Source: Sebastes aleutianus (Eukaryota > Chordata > Actinopteri > Perciformes > Sebastidae). From it: a stretch of DNA of 64,000 nucleotides. Under the pieces are notes generated by a model. That model worked only from the letters and a program-made list of their open reading frames with translations, had not been told where the DNA came from and did not search any database. The stretch covers positions 29,630,028-29,694,027 of the forward strand of contig CAKAKS010000068.1 in NCBI GenBank assembly GCA_916700875.1, written 5' to 3'. The translations under genes and the position numbers were made by a program. This document shows positions 1 to 11,518 of the stretch, one piece after another; positions within the stretch are counted from its first letter, which is position 1; the number at the start of each line of letters is the position of its first letter.

Positions 1-1
1 C

Positions 2-478
2 CATGGTTTGAAGAAACTAATGTTGACGGTTGATGATCATGTGAAAGCTCCAGAGCAGCTACTAAATGGACCTTGTGGTGAGATTGTTTTCAGCATAACC
101 TCTCCGCCATCATCCCAGGTTGCAGTATGTGCTTATGTGGAAGAGCATCAGTCAAAGCATTTGGATTTTTATCATTTTATCATTATTCTCAAGTATCAAT
201 ATTGGTATCAGCCTCGGGCTCTGGTTGTAACAGAAGATGACTTTGTAAAAATGAATCAGAGTGCAACCGGTGCTAAAGCTTTCATAGCTCCTCTCAACGA
301 CAGATGGTGGAAAGAGTGAAAGGCGGATGAATGAAATCCCTTCCAACATGTTTGTCCTCTTGAGTAAAGACAAAGAGAAAATCACCACAGTGACACTCAC
401 CAGAGAGCGGGGACACGTTTCAACATCGTCTTTTCCGACGGGGAGCATGAGCTTATGAAAAATGTGGTCTTAACTTAG
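2..478 (+). pseudogene. Partial, frameshifted coding remnant of unrecognised protein
   Basis: The frame beginning at base 2 is open from the window edge to a TGA at 317-319 and gives a varied, protein-like sequence of about 105 residues (for example ALVVTEDDF and APLNDRWWKE near its end). Protein-like sequence then continues in the next frame from about 315 (SERRMNEIPSNMFVLL, then SKDKEKITTVTL) and returns to the first frame near 415 (FNIVFSDGEHELMKNVVLT), ending at TAG 476-478. Two compensating indels explain this best, so it is a pseudogene or retrocopy, or a real terminal exon carrying assembly errors. I do not recognise the protein family. An AATAAA signal at 811-816 lies downstream. No splice acceptor can be judged because the 5' part is outside the window. 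Confidence 0.5.
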
Positions 479-1091
479 AGGAACACAAATTACTACACAC
501 AGCCCTTTTAATATTTAAAGGGATTACATTAAAATAAGATGACAAGGCTGCGCTGGGAAACACTTGGATGTCTTGTGAGATCTAAGCTTGATTCTGTCTT
601 TTGTTTTTCTGTACATATAATAAGATAAGATCTTAGCATATTTCTCTTCTTTTATTTATCAAGGGTAGAGAAAGTCATTATTTTATAACACCACCCTGGT
701 TCATATTTATAAAGCTGAGCGTACTTACTGTTTGTTGTAGAGACTCTCAGTCTCACCAGAGCGATAGTGTTGCTTGCTGTGAAGCTGCAATATTTGAGCT
801 CATCTATTCAAATAAAAAAGTCTCAGTGGGGCGTTCCTACTGTTCGTCTGACTTATTGCATGCCATGGGTTGAAGTAGGATTTACCACAAAGTTGGGAGG
901 ACGCTTTTGCCTAAAATATTGCTGTAGCATCAAGATTTGGGTCTAGCACAAACCATGAAAAACAGCCGCCAGACCAAAAGTACACAGAAAGTGTAGCAGC
1001 AGAAACTTCTGCCACTGCTACTCCTCCAGTTATCCCTGTATTATATGTGAAGGTTCTCATCAGTTACAAGATCAAATGACTAACAGGAATT
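479..1091. other. AT-rich sequence downstream of the coding remnant
   Basis: No ORF or repeat is recognised. If the upstream remnant is a terminal exon this would be its 3' untranslated region: AATAAA occurs at 811-816, followed by a T/G-containing stretch around 835-860. If the remnant is a processed copy, no obvious long poly(A) tract marks its end. Confidence 0.3.
811..816 (+). terminator. Possible polyadenylation signal AATAAA
   Basis: A canonical AATAAA hexamer lies about 330 bases beyond the last stop of the coding remnant at 476-478. Such hexamers are common by chance in AT-rich DNA, so this is only suggestive. Confidence 0.25.
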
Positions 1092-1436
1092 TATTAGTTC
1101 CCAGCAGGGGGCGACTCCTCTTGATGTCTGATTGTATAGAAGTCTATGAGAAAATGAGCCTACTTCTCACTTGATTTATTACCTCAGTAAACATTGTAAA
1201 CATGAGTTTATGGTCTCAATCGCTAGTTTCAAGTCTTCTTCAATACAGCATGATGTTCATTTAATAAATTATGGTCCCATTTAGAGTCAAATAGACCATA
1301 AAGCACGGGATGCTTTAGGGCGTGGCTACCTTGTGATTGGCAGGTCGCTACCACGGCGTTGTCCGATCTGGGAGTTGTCCGTGTTTTTGTCTTATAACTT
1401 TAACCCTTTCACAGTGTGTTTTCAATTCATCAAAGT
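1092..1436 (+). mobile_element. Dispersed repeat R1, copy 1
   Basis: This segment recurs at 6234-6629 (same strand), 26007-26588 and 40570-41004 (opposite strand). Shared landmarks are CCAGCAGGGGGCGACTCC, a stretch containing ACCTCAGTAAA, GGTCTCAATCGCTAGTTTC, a short AAATAGACCATAAAGCA block, and GGGCGTGGCTACC. It resembles a short non-coding element common in percomorph genomes. No coding capacity is visible. This copy keeps the internal segment with ACACGGACAACTC-like sequence (seen as its complement in the 26 kb copy) but lacks the far terminal segment. Confidence 0.8.
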
Positions 1437-1514
1437 TCGTACGTGTCCAGTGTTCACAACTTTCAGCGTTATTTTCACTGTACAAGTGTAGCAGTTTTAT
1501 GACCAACCATGTAG

Positions 1515-1930
1515 TTCTTTCCTAAACCTAACTATAGTGGTTTTGTTGCCTAAACCTAAAGTGACGCCAAGGGTAACAATAGTGGTTTTGACGCCAAGGG
1601 GTGGTTTTTGACAAGTTTGGATGAGAGAATGTTACACTATTTGGTTTACTAAAAACATCAAGATTTGGCTTGAAATAAGTATGTTTTTTACATTATTTAC
1701 TGTAAGTTATGGATGCAAATTAAGATGAGTCAACGTTGACTTTTGGTTTCACATGAGACACTTACAGCGGTCTCCGGGGTGAAAGTCCTGTGTTTGTTTG
1801 ACCCATCTGTCCACCCCGACCTCCTCCCCACGTGGATTAAGATTAGAAACATATTTGTGATGCGTCAAAAACAAATAAAATCTGGAAATTGACAATGCAG
1901 TTTCGTTGTTTGGGAACATACTGTACTTTT
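1515..1930 (+). mobile_element. Dispersed repeat R2, composite copy 1
   Basis: The left part (1521-1640) matches the right end of the R2 copy at 19897-20342: CCTAAACCTAACTATAGTGG, GTGACGCCAAGG and a degraded GGATGAGA terminus. The right part (1640-1930) matches 47780-48120, including CGGTCTCC followed by GTGAAAGTCCTGTGTTTG, GTTTGACC, and ATTTGTGATGCGTCAAAAAC. It lies about 80 bases after R1 copy 1 in the same orientation. It is non-coding. Confidence 0.7.
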
Positions 1931-2145
1931 TAGTTGACCAGGCTGGATCTGCACAAGCTTTTCTCCGTAACCACTTTTTCCCAGTTTCTCATGAGTCATG
2001 CTCGTATATACCCAGAAGATATGAAACAAATCTATCTCTGCCTCATAAATGCAAAGACATATCTACTTTCTAATCCTTCACTACATCTCAAAATCACACC
2101 TTTATGCTCCTGGAGTACACACAGCTGCTGCCTTCCTCTCTTTCT

Positions 2146-2179
<34 letters not shown>

Positions 2180-2186
2180 CACACAC
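2146..2186. repeat. (AC)n microsatellite
   Basis: This is an almost pure CA dinucleotide run of about 20 units with one G interruption near 2173. The short open frames here encode only repeating His-Thr and are artefacts of the repeat. Confidence 0.95.
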
Positions 2187-2355
2187 CTTCACCATTTAAA
2201 TATCAATGAGTCCTCTCCTTTTATGCTTTATGCTGTGGGTCTCCAAACAAATAGATTATTTCTAGCTGTGTGGCATTTCCCAGGTGGTGTTTTGGGGCAC
2301 TTGAGTGTTGACCACCTGATGCTCAAGAACATATGAAATGGCTGTTCGTGTACAA

Positions 2356-2360
<5 letters not shown>

Positions 2361-2406
<46 letters not shown>
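2361..2406. repeat. (TG)n microsatellite
   Basis: This is a pure run of 23 TG units. It is the complement of the (AC)n run at 2146-2186, so the two arrays form an inverted pair separated by about 175 bases. Confidence 0.95.
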
Positions 2407-2413
<7 letters not shown>

Positions 2414-3280
2414 CATCCGTCCCTGCTATTCTCTGCCCTCCGTCCTGGTGAGTCTCTCTCCATCTGTTTGAATAGTGACAGCTCCCCCCTGCTGCCTACA
2501 GCCAAGAGTGCTGAACACCTGTAGAGAGGTGCAAGACACACACATTCACACACACATGCATATAGACACATCTCAAATCTTGATGCACTCCTCCACCTCC
2601 GAGTTGCCCCCATCAATTTTCACCCTTCACTTCTTTTTATTTACCTGCCTCCAGTTTTTCTCTTTGTGTGTGTGTTTGCCGGTGTCTGTTTGTTGTTTTG
2701 CTCCACTGTGTAGCAAATGACTTGTCCCGGCTGGGTGGGTAATTTTCCAGTGGCATTGACGCTTTCATCCATGCAGTCTCTCGGGGCGCGGCGTTTATGA
2801 ATTGACATCGTAATCACGCCTTTGCCGCTTTCTCTCCATTTCCAGCACCTTGGGAGGGCAGGCGGGGAGGGTGTCGGGTTTATATGCAGATGGAAATCTG
2901 CGACGGACTGTTGCTAGAGGGCAGGAGAGGCAACAGCAGACAATAGGTGAGCGACTGACTGACAGCTGGAAATTGAAATAGGAAGAACACGCCGAGGCCA
3001 GAAGAAAGAGAGACGGAGAGAGAAAGCACAGCTTGGAGAGAGGTTCAGCAAATTGGACGGGGATTTTGTTGAATCACATTTAAAGATGCTATCTGTTGCA
3101 TTTTCATATAAATAAGTGTTTTGAATTATGGCCTGTTTTGAATAAACAGAAGAACTGTTTCCTTCTCCTCCTCCTCCTTCTTCGTCTCTTGACATTTACC
3201 ATCTGGAGCTGTCAACAGATTTTGCTGGTGTGCAGAAAAATACCACCGGCCTCTTTATCAAATGGTGCGTAGAACAAGTT
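2407..3280. other. Unique noncoding sequence with short CA runs
   Basis: No convincing ORF. Short imperfect CA stretches occur around 2537-2560. A purine-rich tract with GAGAGA repeats lies at about 3000-3050. A CTAGAGGGCAGG core at 2914-2925 partly resembles the CTCF motif. No other feature is recognised. Confidence 0.4.
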
Positions 3281-3715
3281 TTAAAGGGGACATATCGTGC
3301 TAATTTTTAGGTTCCTACTTGTATTTTGGGTTCTTACTAGAACATGTTTACATGCTTTAATGTTCAAAAAACATAATTTTTCTTATACTGTCTGTCTGAA
3401 TATACCTGTATTCACCCTCTGACTGAAACGCTCCGTTTTAGCGTCTGTCCCTTTAAGACCCCCTCCTGAAAAAGCCCAGTCTGCTCTTATTGGCTTGCAA
3501 GAAAGATATGGTGCATCTTTGCAAAGGTACTTCTCAAGCTGTGGGCGATATATTCTAATAAGCCTGTATGTGACATATCACATTTTCTGCAGCCCACAAA
3601 TAACTGACTGGGTTGTCTTATTGCACAGTTTGTGGGTTGGTAGGCACTCCAGATACCCAAAATGTATGTGTACAAGCACTGAACAAGTGAGTTTTTCATG
3701 ATATGTCCCCTTTAA
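3281..3715. mobile_element. TTAA-bounded miniature element R3 with perfect 16-bp TIR
   Basis: The left end TTAAAGGGGACATATC (3281-3296) is the exact reverse complement of the right end GATATGTCCCCTTTAA (3700-3715). The outermost four bases on each side are TTAA, the target-site sequence duplicated by piggyBac-type transposases. The 435-bp element has no transposase ORF, so it is a non-autonomous miniature element. The terminal sequence resembles a common percomorph repeat. Assignment to piggyBac rests only on the TTAA flanks and is inferred. Confidence 0.8.
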
Positions 3716-4182
3716 ATGTTTTAAATACCAACAAAACCAAGCTGACTTAAATACAGAAACACCAGAAAGACACAAATGGTCAACCACATCCCTACTTTTT
3801 CTGGACAAATATAAGATGAGAAACATGACAGACAGTGAGGTGAAGATACTGTGCTGATGCGTCCCAGGAGTAGGCATGTGGGACAGCTTCCCAGCATGCA
3901 CTGGAAATATGGACTACAACACTTTGCACTATTTCCCTACTTCAGTTGTTGTCACAAAATTAATAATTACGAGTGAATGCAGTTATACTGCGAGTGATGT
4001 GAATAGAAAATGGATTTGAATGATGCTTCATCCGTTAATTGCTACCCTACCAATATAAAGCATAATGTCAAACATTCTTTTAACTTTTTGTAGCTGAAAA
4101 CACAAGATTGCCCAAATCAAATAGTATACAGTCTAATCAACTGAAACTAAGAATCGTTGTGTTTCCTTTAGCTTAGAATGAG
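3716..4182. other. Unique AT-rich noncoding sequence
   Basis: Nothing recognised: no ORF of note and no repeat shared with other parts of the window. Confidence 0.4.
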
Positions 4183-4655
4183 CCCTTCATATCTACATAG
4201 GGAGTGGGTCCTCTTGACGGAGTCCGCCATGTTGCTCCACCATGTTTCTACAGTAGCCCAGAACGGACAAACCAAACACTGGCTCTAGAGAGAGACTTTC
4301 ACATTTTTACGTTACCTGAAGGTCACCGCAGGTCTCCGACACATACAGTATATGACACTGCGGTAATGTGAGCCATTGAGTTTAAAACCATGGTACAGCC
4401 AGCCGCCGTCTGACTTCCGTTGCTCCTAAAGTAGTGTTATTAAGGATGACCTCTGAGCGAGGCGAACGGTATCACCACGGTTTTGCACTCGGCGGCTCAC
4501 GTTACTGCAGTCTTGATAAAGTAAGAGTGAGCGGAGACGTACTCAATCTGCAACCACACCACAAGATGCCACCAAATCCTGCACACTGTACCATTAACAG
4601 TTTCAGTGTAATAGAAACATGGCTTAATTACATCAATTAAAGTTTAATGTACTAA
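4183..4655. mobile_element. Probable dispersed teleost repeat R4
   Basis: The segment contains GAGTCCGCCATGTTGC, CTACAGTAGCCCAGAACGG, CACTGGCTCTAGAGAG and, at the other end, AAATCCTGCACACTGTACC. These phrases match my memory of a very common percomorph noncoding repeat. No second copy is present here, so recognition is from memory only. No ORF of note. Confidence 0.45.
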
Positions 4656-6233
4656 AACAGGTCATTGTTAATGCAGATTGATGGTAATTGAATGAAAGTG
4701 AGAGCATGTACCTTTTTAACAGAAGAAACAACACATTGTTCCTCTTACAGAAGAACAGTTGAATTCATTAGCAATAAATCGCACTGTTGCTCAATGCAAT
4801 GCACCCGGGGGTGTTGTTGTTACAGCCTTACTTATGGTTCTTAATGTGGGCACATTCTCCACAAGCACAATAGGAACTGATAAATCAAGTTCTGTGCATA
4901 GAAATGTATGGTTAAAGCACAAAACTGTGTATGAACACGGTTGATAATGAGGCCCCAGGATCTTGCAAATCATCACTTTGAATAAGGGTAACTACATCTG
5001 TAAGAATTTATGTTGACGGTGAGGAACAAACATGAAATGTTAAACATGTCTTGTTGCATAAAATACTGATAGAATTGGAAGTAGGGCACGGTTGTTTTCT
5101 TCTGTTTGGAACAATTGTGATTCCTTTCCCAATGGGAGGGCAGTTGGATTACCTTTGTTTTCAAGTGCGCCATGCCACTCCTACTGTAGCTGCTGCAACT
5201 GAGCCTTCAGTAACAACCCCGGCTTTGTTAGCTCTTCTTACATTCAAACTTGTTTTTGTCTGTCCTGTATTCTCCCGAGTCTGTGAAGCTGCATGATGAA
5301 ATACAGAGGTAGCGGTGTCGACGCGGAGGCAATGGGAGGAGGATTAAAACCTTCGCTCTGTGACACTGTCGAAAGCAGATGCCTTTTGATGTGAAAGCAT
5401 TTGGCTCATACGGTGTCGTACAGCAAAAGGAATGAAGGAATAATCATAATATAATGTCTGACACCCAGTTATGCAAACGCACACAGTTTAACATGTGTGC
5501 ATGAGAAAATTTCATTTCCTCTCCTCTGATCTTTCTCTTTGTCTTCCTGTTTCTCTTTATATCTCTGTCCTCTCCCAGTCAGCAGCCTCTTTTTTTAACT
5601 GACTCCCTGTAAGCACAGAGCTTTATTGTTTACCACAGAGTAGAAACTCTTTATTACCATCCGCTCTTTCACAGCATGGGTCATGATTTCTGTCTTTTTT
5701 TACTTTTTTCCGCTCCTCTCCCAATGTCATGGCCAAAGTGGCAGAGAATTCAAGGTCTCATTGAACAAATACAGTTAATAAAATGTTACCGGGAGGCGAG
5801 AGAGGGCATTTAATAGCAGAGAGGATTTGAGCTGGTGGCAAGAGATTAGGGCGCAGTGTTTTACTGGGCAATTCCCTCCGAGTCACTCTCTGTCCTCTCC
5901 ATCTCATCTCCTGGGTTTATGGACAGGGAGGTGTCCATAAAGTTACATGGGTGAACGGACGCAGGTGTGTGTGAGGTGGGATGATATGTGTGTATTTTCT
6001 TTCCCCAGGGCTCGACCGATGCTGGTTTTTCAAGGATGATACTAATGGTCCTTTTTTAAAATCTGAGATTGCTGACAGCAGATGTTTCAAGCCATTATTG
6101 AATGTCCTTAAAAGTTATATTTAATGGGTTTAACATTTTGGGGGAAGCAGGCCACTTGGAGTAATTGTGCATAACATCTGTGCCAATGAAAGTAATTAGT
6201 AAAATCTGCAATAGTGGCGGGCAACCTCCGAGT
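4656..6233. other. Mostly unique noncoding sequence
   Basis: Open frames near 4759-5296 (60 to 81 codons) have no recognisable domain and no splice context. A pyrimidine-rich stretch lies at about 5515-5575. No RNA gene or repeat recognised. Confidence 0.35.
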
Positions 6234-6629
6234 CTGAAAAGTGAAACCAATGCTGAAGTGCCTAAAACTTGCATTTTTTTTAACAACCAGCAGGGGGCGA
6301 CTCCTCTGGTTGCTAAAAGAAGTCTGATTGTATAGAAGTCTATGGGAAAATGAGCCTACTTCTCTCTTGATTTATTACCTCAGTAAATATTGTAAACATG
6401 AGTTTATGGTCTCAATCACTAGTTTCAAGTCTTCTTCAATACAGCAATAATGTTCATTTAGTAAATTATGGCCCCATTTAGAGTCAAATAGACCATAAAG
6501 CAGGGGATGCTTTAGGGCGTGGCTACCTAGGCGACGGCCAAAATGCCGAACTCAAGGCTTCAAAACGGCAGTCCACAAACCAACAGGTGACGTCACGATG
6601 ACTACGTCCACTTATATACAGTTTATGGC
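6234..6629 (+). mobile_element. Dispersed repeat R1, copy 2 (internal deletion)
   Basis: It matches R1 at both ends: GTGAAACCAATGCTGAAGTG with CCAGCAGGGGGCGACTCC on the left, and GTGACGTCACGATGACTACG with CCACTTATATACAG on the right. Relative to the 26 kb copy, about 170 internal bases between GGGCGTGGCTACC and the terminal segment are missing. This makes it a deletion derivative retaining both termini, typical of non-autonomous elements. Confidence 0.8.
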
Positions 6630-6734
6630 AATAACTGATGTTTTTGGCCACTTTGGGGCAGCGGAAACAAGTTGAAAACACAATATCACCTTTTAAGTTG
6701 ATATGGTGAACTTGTTAGCAAACAGTTGCTTATT

Positions 6735-7110
6735 TCAACATATCCTCATACAACGATTTGTATGATATCTTCCGAAAAGTTATTTCACGTTTTCCTACGA
6801 ATTTCCAGCAACAGAACCTGTTTAAGCAACAACACTACTTTGTTAGGTGTAGGAAAATATTGTGTTTTGGGTTAAAATAAGTAAGTTTGAACTACTTGGT
6901 TAAGTTTAGGCAACAAAACTACTTGGTTAGGCTAAGGAAAATATTGTGGTTTGGGTTAAAATAAGTACATTTATTAAGTAACTTGTGTAAGTTGTATAAC
7001 AAAAGTATGGTAAAATGAGTCAATGTTGACTTTTGGTTACACACAGGACACAAACAGTCTCCTGGGTGAAAGTCCTGTGTTTGCTTGACCCAACCATCGC
7101 CCCCGATCTC
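6735..7110 (+). mobile_element. Dispersed repeat R2, copy 2
   Basis: It shares the R2 core with the other loci: AATGTTGACTTTTGG, GGACACAAACAGTCTCCTGG, GTGAAAGTCCTGTGTTTG. The preceding part has repeated AACTACTTGGTTAGG-like units also seen at 47820-47840. It follows R1 copy 2 by about 110 bases in the same orientation. Confidence 0.7.
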
Positions 7111-7208
7111 AAATTACAGTACTTTTCATAGTACAAACAGTGAATGAGAACAGCCTGCTTATTTATGCATCAGCAGTTATGGCGCAACATCATCATTTAT
7201 TTGCGGTT

Positions 7209-7480
7209 CACTCTCTTTTAGCTCTGGTTTTGGTCAGCTCATGAGGGAAGTAGCTGGCTCGTTGGCTGCTAAATGTTCCACTATGTTCACCAGCTAGCTG
7301 CTGACTTTGTCTGTCTGCTGTTTGGTGCTGAGCAGGTGGTGTTCAGTGGGTTTTTAGAGCTGAAAACAGTTGCCTGCTGCGGCTGAAAACAACTATGAGA
7401 GCCATGAGAGTGAACCAAAACAGTAAGTTGTGGGCTGGACAGCTAAACACTGAGCTGAAACTCACTGTAATGCTGGGGAA
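7209..7480 (+). repeat. Dispersed repeat R5, copy 1
   Basis: A diverged but clear match to 31471-31745: CACTCTCTTTTAGCTCTG, TGCTAAATGTT(C/T)CACTATG, TTCACCAGCTAG, GTTTGGTGCTGAGCAGGT and GTGA(A/G)A(A/T)TGAAC(C/T)-like sequence occur in the same order. No terminal inverted repeats or coding capacity seen, so the class is unknown. Confidence 0.65.
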
Positions 7481-9701
7481 GGAGAGCCGCAGATGCACGT
7501 GATAATTCTCTGTGGAAAGCTTCTGAAGAAGCGAGGAGATATCGAGTGACAAAAAACTCTGAAAGATGATAACTGACAATAAAATATATCAAATTATATT
7601 TGTCTTTGCAGGAAGTGCAGATGTGATCAGTTATAACATTAGCTCAAATTGCATATCAGCTATCTTCCTTGTTGTCATGGCCGTTTTGATATTGAATCTC
7701 ATTAGAAAACTGTAATGAGAATGTGTCCTACCCAGTTTGTTGTTCTTTGATATTGGTGTCACAACTGCATACCACTAATTTCTTATCCGTGCAGCCCAGC
7801 TCTGCCACATTCAGCTCAACTGCATGCATGGTTTATCGCTTGGCGTCCACAATGCTGCACCACATTTGAGCCAGTGCAGCGCCATTACCGGCACCGGCTG
7901 CCAGGGGCAACGGGCCGGCACCACGGGACTGGAATGCAGCCGTCTGTGTGTGTGCGTTTGCGTGTGTATGTGGGTGGATGGCAAGCAATCTGTCGCTTGT
8001 TTACACTTTATATATCACTCTCTGGGTGCTGTAAATCTCCATCGGTGTCTGTCCATAACCATCTCCCTCCTGGTTGGATTACATCTGCTTTTTTCTCTCT
8101 TTCCGTCTCCTCGTCCTGCTGAATGTGTATCATACTATAAATCACGGTGTGACACTCTGTTGCTTCTTCATATGATGTCTTTTTGTCCGCGAGCGCCGGA
8201 TCACTCCCTCCTCTGACATCCGTTAAACTTTGAAAGCCTGCGAGAGTGAAATCTCTATTGATCTGCGTAATGGAGGGCGTGATGCTGCTATTGGTGTGGT
8301 AATGTCATGGGATGAGACACAGAAAAAAACGCACCGCATCTTTTTTCCCGCCGGCTGCCTGGAGACGGCACCTATAATATCGATGCATCACTTAGGTGCC
8401 ACTTTTTCCACCATCGATCTGTCCACCTGAAATCTGGCCAACGACCTGAAAAAAAAATCGACCTGAAATCAAAGAGGAGAGGAAAACGCTTTTGATCCAG
8501 GCCGCTAAATATCTTGTGCCTCCTTAACAGGCACACTTCACAGGTCATTGAGGGGCCAGGGCTGTTATCATGAAAAGCTTGCTTCGCTTACGAAGCACCA
8601 TCATCTTGCCAAATGACAGCGATGGCTCCAACAGAAAAATCAATGCCTTTCCACCCCCATCGGGGGCGAGTACCTCTAAAAGCATTTTCTATCCTGCTTT
8701 TCAGCAGCATTTATTAATCTTTCAGCAGCTGACTCTTGTCTCCCCTCTCTATCTTAACATCTAGGATGAGGCTTAAGTGGTTATGAGCTCCTCTCTCATA
8801 CCAGAAAAACTGAAACCAGGTTTTTTGCTTCGTAGAGGCAAACAATTAAGCTTTAGTTATGGATAGATGTAGATTGTTTGCTAATTGATTCTAATGTCAG
8901 TGCTGCACTTGTTGAGGATGTGTAGTGGGAGATTGCCACTTCTGTGTTCAGCGAAACGTTATTTAATACAAACAAACATAGCTGCGGAAGAAGCCATGAA
9001 GAAAATGTAAAGGCTAATGAATATTCAAATCCCTTTCTCGCTCTGTCTGACTGCTCGTCTAAAGTAACATGAACATTGGGAGATTTTCCAAACCCCTTCT
9101 GCTCCTCTTGACAATCCATTCATGGAGGCAACTGGATAGGTCTTGTTGGAAATATTGTGTTTTAATTTGTCTTTTCAGTTGTGCAGGAAGTCAGAAGAAG
9201 GAGAGAAGTGTTGTTAAGAGTGTCTGGCTCCAGGCCCAGACGACTGGCTATGGGCTGTTTGTCTGAGTTGTCTGATTCAGCCGTCGATGGAGGTATTATT
9301 TGCAGTTGGAGTCTGGATGAGTTGCAGCAGATTGTGTGGAATACGAGGGATTTTCTCTGCTCTTGGCTCGTGGGTAGGGCTAAGAGACAAAATAATCCCT
9401 CGACAAGTGCAATATGGACGAAATCCTCGACGGGGGAAATCCCATGTTTACTTGGACATATGATTCCACCACCTCCATTACTGCTAAGGCTCTTTATGGG
9501 AATGAACATGGTGCTTTTTTGTAATAATTCTCCCCCCTGACCAGTGCTGTTTGATATATATGTGTGAACAGGTACAGGGAAAAATAAACATTTGCTTTGC
9601 TCCAAAAAAATAAAGGGTAGTAAAACTCAAGCCAGGCTTTAAACCATGCTAGTACAATGCTGGATGCAACAGTTAGACTACTTGTACAGCTTGTACTACC
9701 A
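7481..9701. other. Unique noncoding sequence
   Basis: The open frames of 60 to 147 codons here overlap on both strands, have no shared domain features and look like chance. GT runs occur around 7945-7975. A small direct repeat ACGACCTG / TCGACCTGAAATC lies near 8440-8470. No RNA gene or element recognised. Confidence 0.35.
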
Positions 9702-9770
9702 GTTCTCATTCCCAGGGTGTCAAATACAGACGCTTTGTCATGGCTGTCGGCGTGTGATACCGCCGCACTT
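9702..9770 (+). mobile_element. R2 terminal fragment
   Basis: GTTCTCATTCCCAGG followed by GTGTCAAATACAGACGC, CTTTGTCATGGC and GTCGGCGTG matches the left end of the R2 copy at 19897-19970. The rest of the element is absent. Confidence 0.65.
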
Positions 9771-9837
9771 ATATAGATAGAGATAGAGAGATTGCTTTTC
9801 CACCTAGTGGACACTTTGCTAATTGTAAAGTAGGCGT

Positions 9838-9990
9838 GATTGTCAGACTGTCGGTTTCGGAAAGTTACAGATATTCTTGAAAGCAGCAACTCTGACATTG
9901 TAAAGGTGTGAAGAAAGGGGATTTCAGATGTTGTTCAACCATCCGACAAGCGCATCGGTTGAAGCGCACTGACACCTTCAGTATCCACCC
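9838..9990 (+). repeat. Dispersed segment R6, copy 1
   Basis: It matches 44977-45110 on the same strand: GATTGTCAGACTGT, TTCGGAAAGTTACAG, TCTGACATTG, GGGGATTTCAGATG, ATCCGACAAGCGC and GGTTGAAGCGC occur in the same order with small indels. In this copy the frame is broken by stops. The origin is unknown; it may be an old transposon or a degraded coding segment. Confidence 0.55.
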
Positions 9991-10940
9991 CAGCAGTAAG
10001 GAAACCACTGGTCTAAAAGAGAGAACACACCTTCAGGTGAACTAAGCTCATTAATCAGCGTAGTGCATTCCTATAGCAGGAGCAATACACTTCCGCCTGT
10101 GTGATTGATTTAATGACATGGCATTAAGCAGCATAGAGAAATGGCTCAATGTTCCTCTCTCACAGTTTCCATACAAACTAATGCCGCTTATGATGATCTC
10201 TATTTGATATTATTACCAAGATAATGAATGATTATGCCTGTTGTGAACCCCCTCTGAAGTCACTTTCATACAGTATAAAAAAAAAACTAAATGTAGTGAC
10301 TTCTTCTAACAGTACCAGCTCTGTATTCTAACGTGGCGTCTCACCGTAAATGATCAAAAATCAAGTCCATGTTTGGATTAACCACCAAGCGTGACGCAGT
10401 GGGAATATTTTCTCCACTTGCCCCAGTGAAGTAGCTGCTTGTGTTTTTTAAATAGCATGCTCTGCTAGGTCACTGCTGTGTTGTTGATATTGCTGTGGCC
10501 GTGGCAGCAGTGACGTGATGAGGATGGCGAGGGGTGTCTGGGGAACGGCGGGCGTGCTCTCTGTTTAAATGCTGCAGGGCCCCGGGGATGGACGCTCACG
10601 CTCAAAGTGTCTTTCAATGTCGGGCAGGACAAGCTGTTTTGTTATTGGGCGACTAAAAATAAAAACCTCTGACCTTGACTGGCCGCTGATGACAGAGTGA
10701 AGAAGAGAGGTGATGAGAGAGATAGTGAGTGTGTGTGTTTGACAGAGAGATAGAGACAGGAAGTGAGGGACGATGATGAAAGATGGCAGGATTAAGAATT
10801 AGATGTGGTGAGGAAAACAGATGAAGTCTTAATTGTAGAAAAGGGGATTAGAAACATGATAATTGGAGACCATGAAGATTGTGAGACCTCTCACATTTGT
10901 AGTTTTGTTGCAGTTTTTTTTTCACATGCGCCACACCTTC
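9991..10940. other. Unique noncoding sequence
   Basis: No gene recognised. The stretch is purine-rich with GAGAGA runs near 10690-10790. A short open frame at 10805-11056 runs into the next repeat and is not protein-like. Confidence 0.35.
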
Positions 10941-10942
10941 AG

Positions 10943-11518
10943 GTGCCAATTCACAAGGATTTTGCGGCTTTTCCGGTCGCTAAACCTGCACAAATAAGAC
11001 AAAACGAAAGTGTAATTCTCGAAGCACTCACAAAAAAAGGTGAAATACACTTCTAACTGTGCTGCCAAGCAAATAAATAGCGTATCGGCGCTCCTATTGG
11101 CACATATTTAAACGAGGTAATAATCGTAGAATTGGCCCCTTTCTGTGCAAATGAGCTTTGTTGCAACAGTCACAAAGATCAGAGCTAATAACCACGCGCA
11201 GTTACAGTGAAATCATTAGCGTCTTCAGAGAGGTGGTGGTAACTGATGTCACACCTAGACTTTCTAGTGATCATGACATATTAAACCCTGTGTACTGTGC
11301 TTTTTATGCTTTGCCACATGGATAATTGCAATCAGACGCCGAAAAAAGTCCAAATTGCACTCAGCTGGAAAACTTTATGGGCGTGTTTGCACTGTTATAT
11401 CATTAGCGCAATATCTTTTGTGAATCGGACCTTGAGGCGGGGCAGATAGCGGTTGCAAGTGATGCACAATTCATGGTGTAATCTGCTGTTGCAATCCATT
11501 CTTTGTGAATTTGCCCTT
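10943..11518. mobile_element. Non-autonomous element R7 with imperfect TIRs
   Basis: The left end GTGCCAATTCACAAGGATT and the complement of the right end (GGGCAAATTCACAAAGAAT) form imperfect inverted termini. The interior has internal echoes (TGCAAATGAG, GTTGCAACAG, TTGCAATCC) and no ORF. The right half, with GGACCTTGAGGCGGGGCAG and GCAATATCTTTTGTGAATC, resembles a dispersed teleost repeat. Confidence 0.5.

Noticed and set aside
2228..2616. His-Thr and similar repeat-encoding frames
   Set aside because: They are translations of CA/TG microsatellites.
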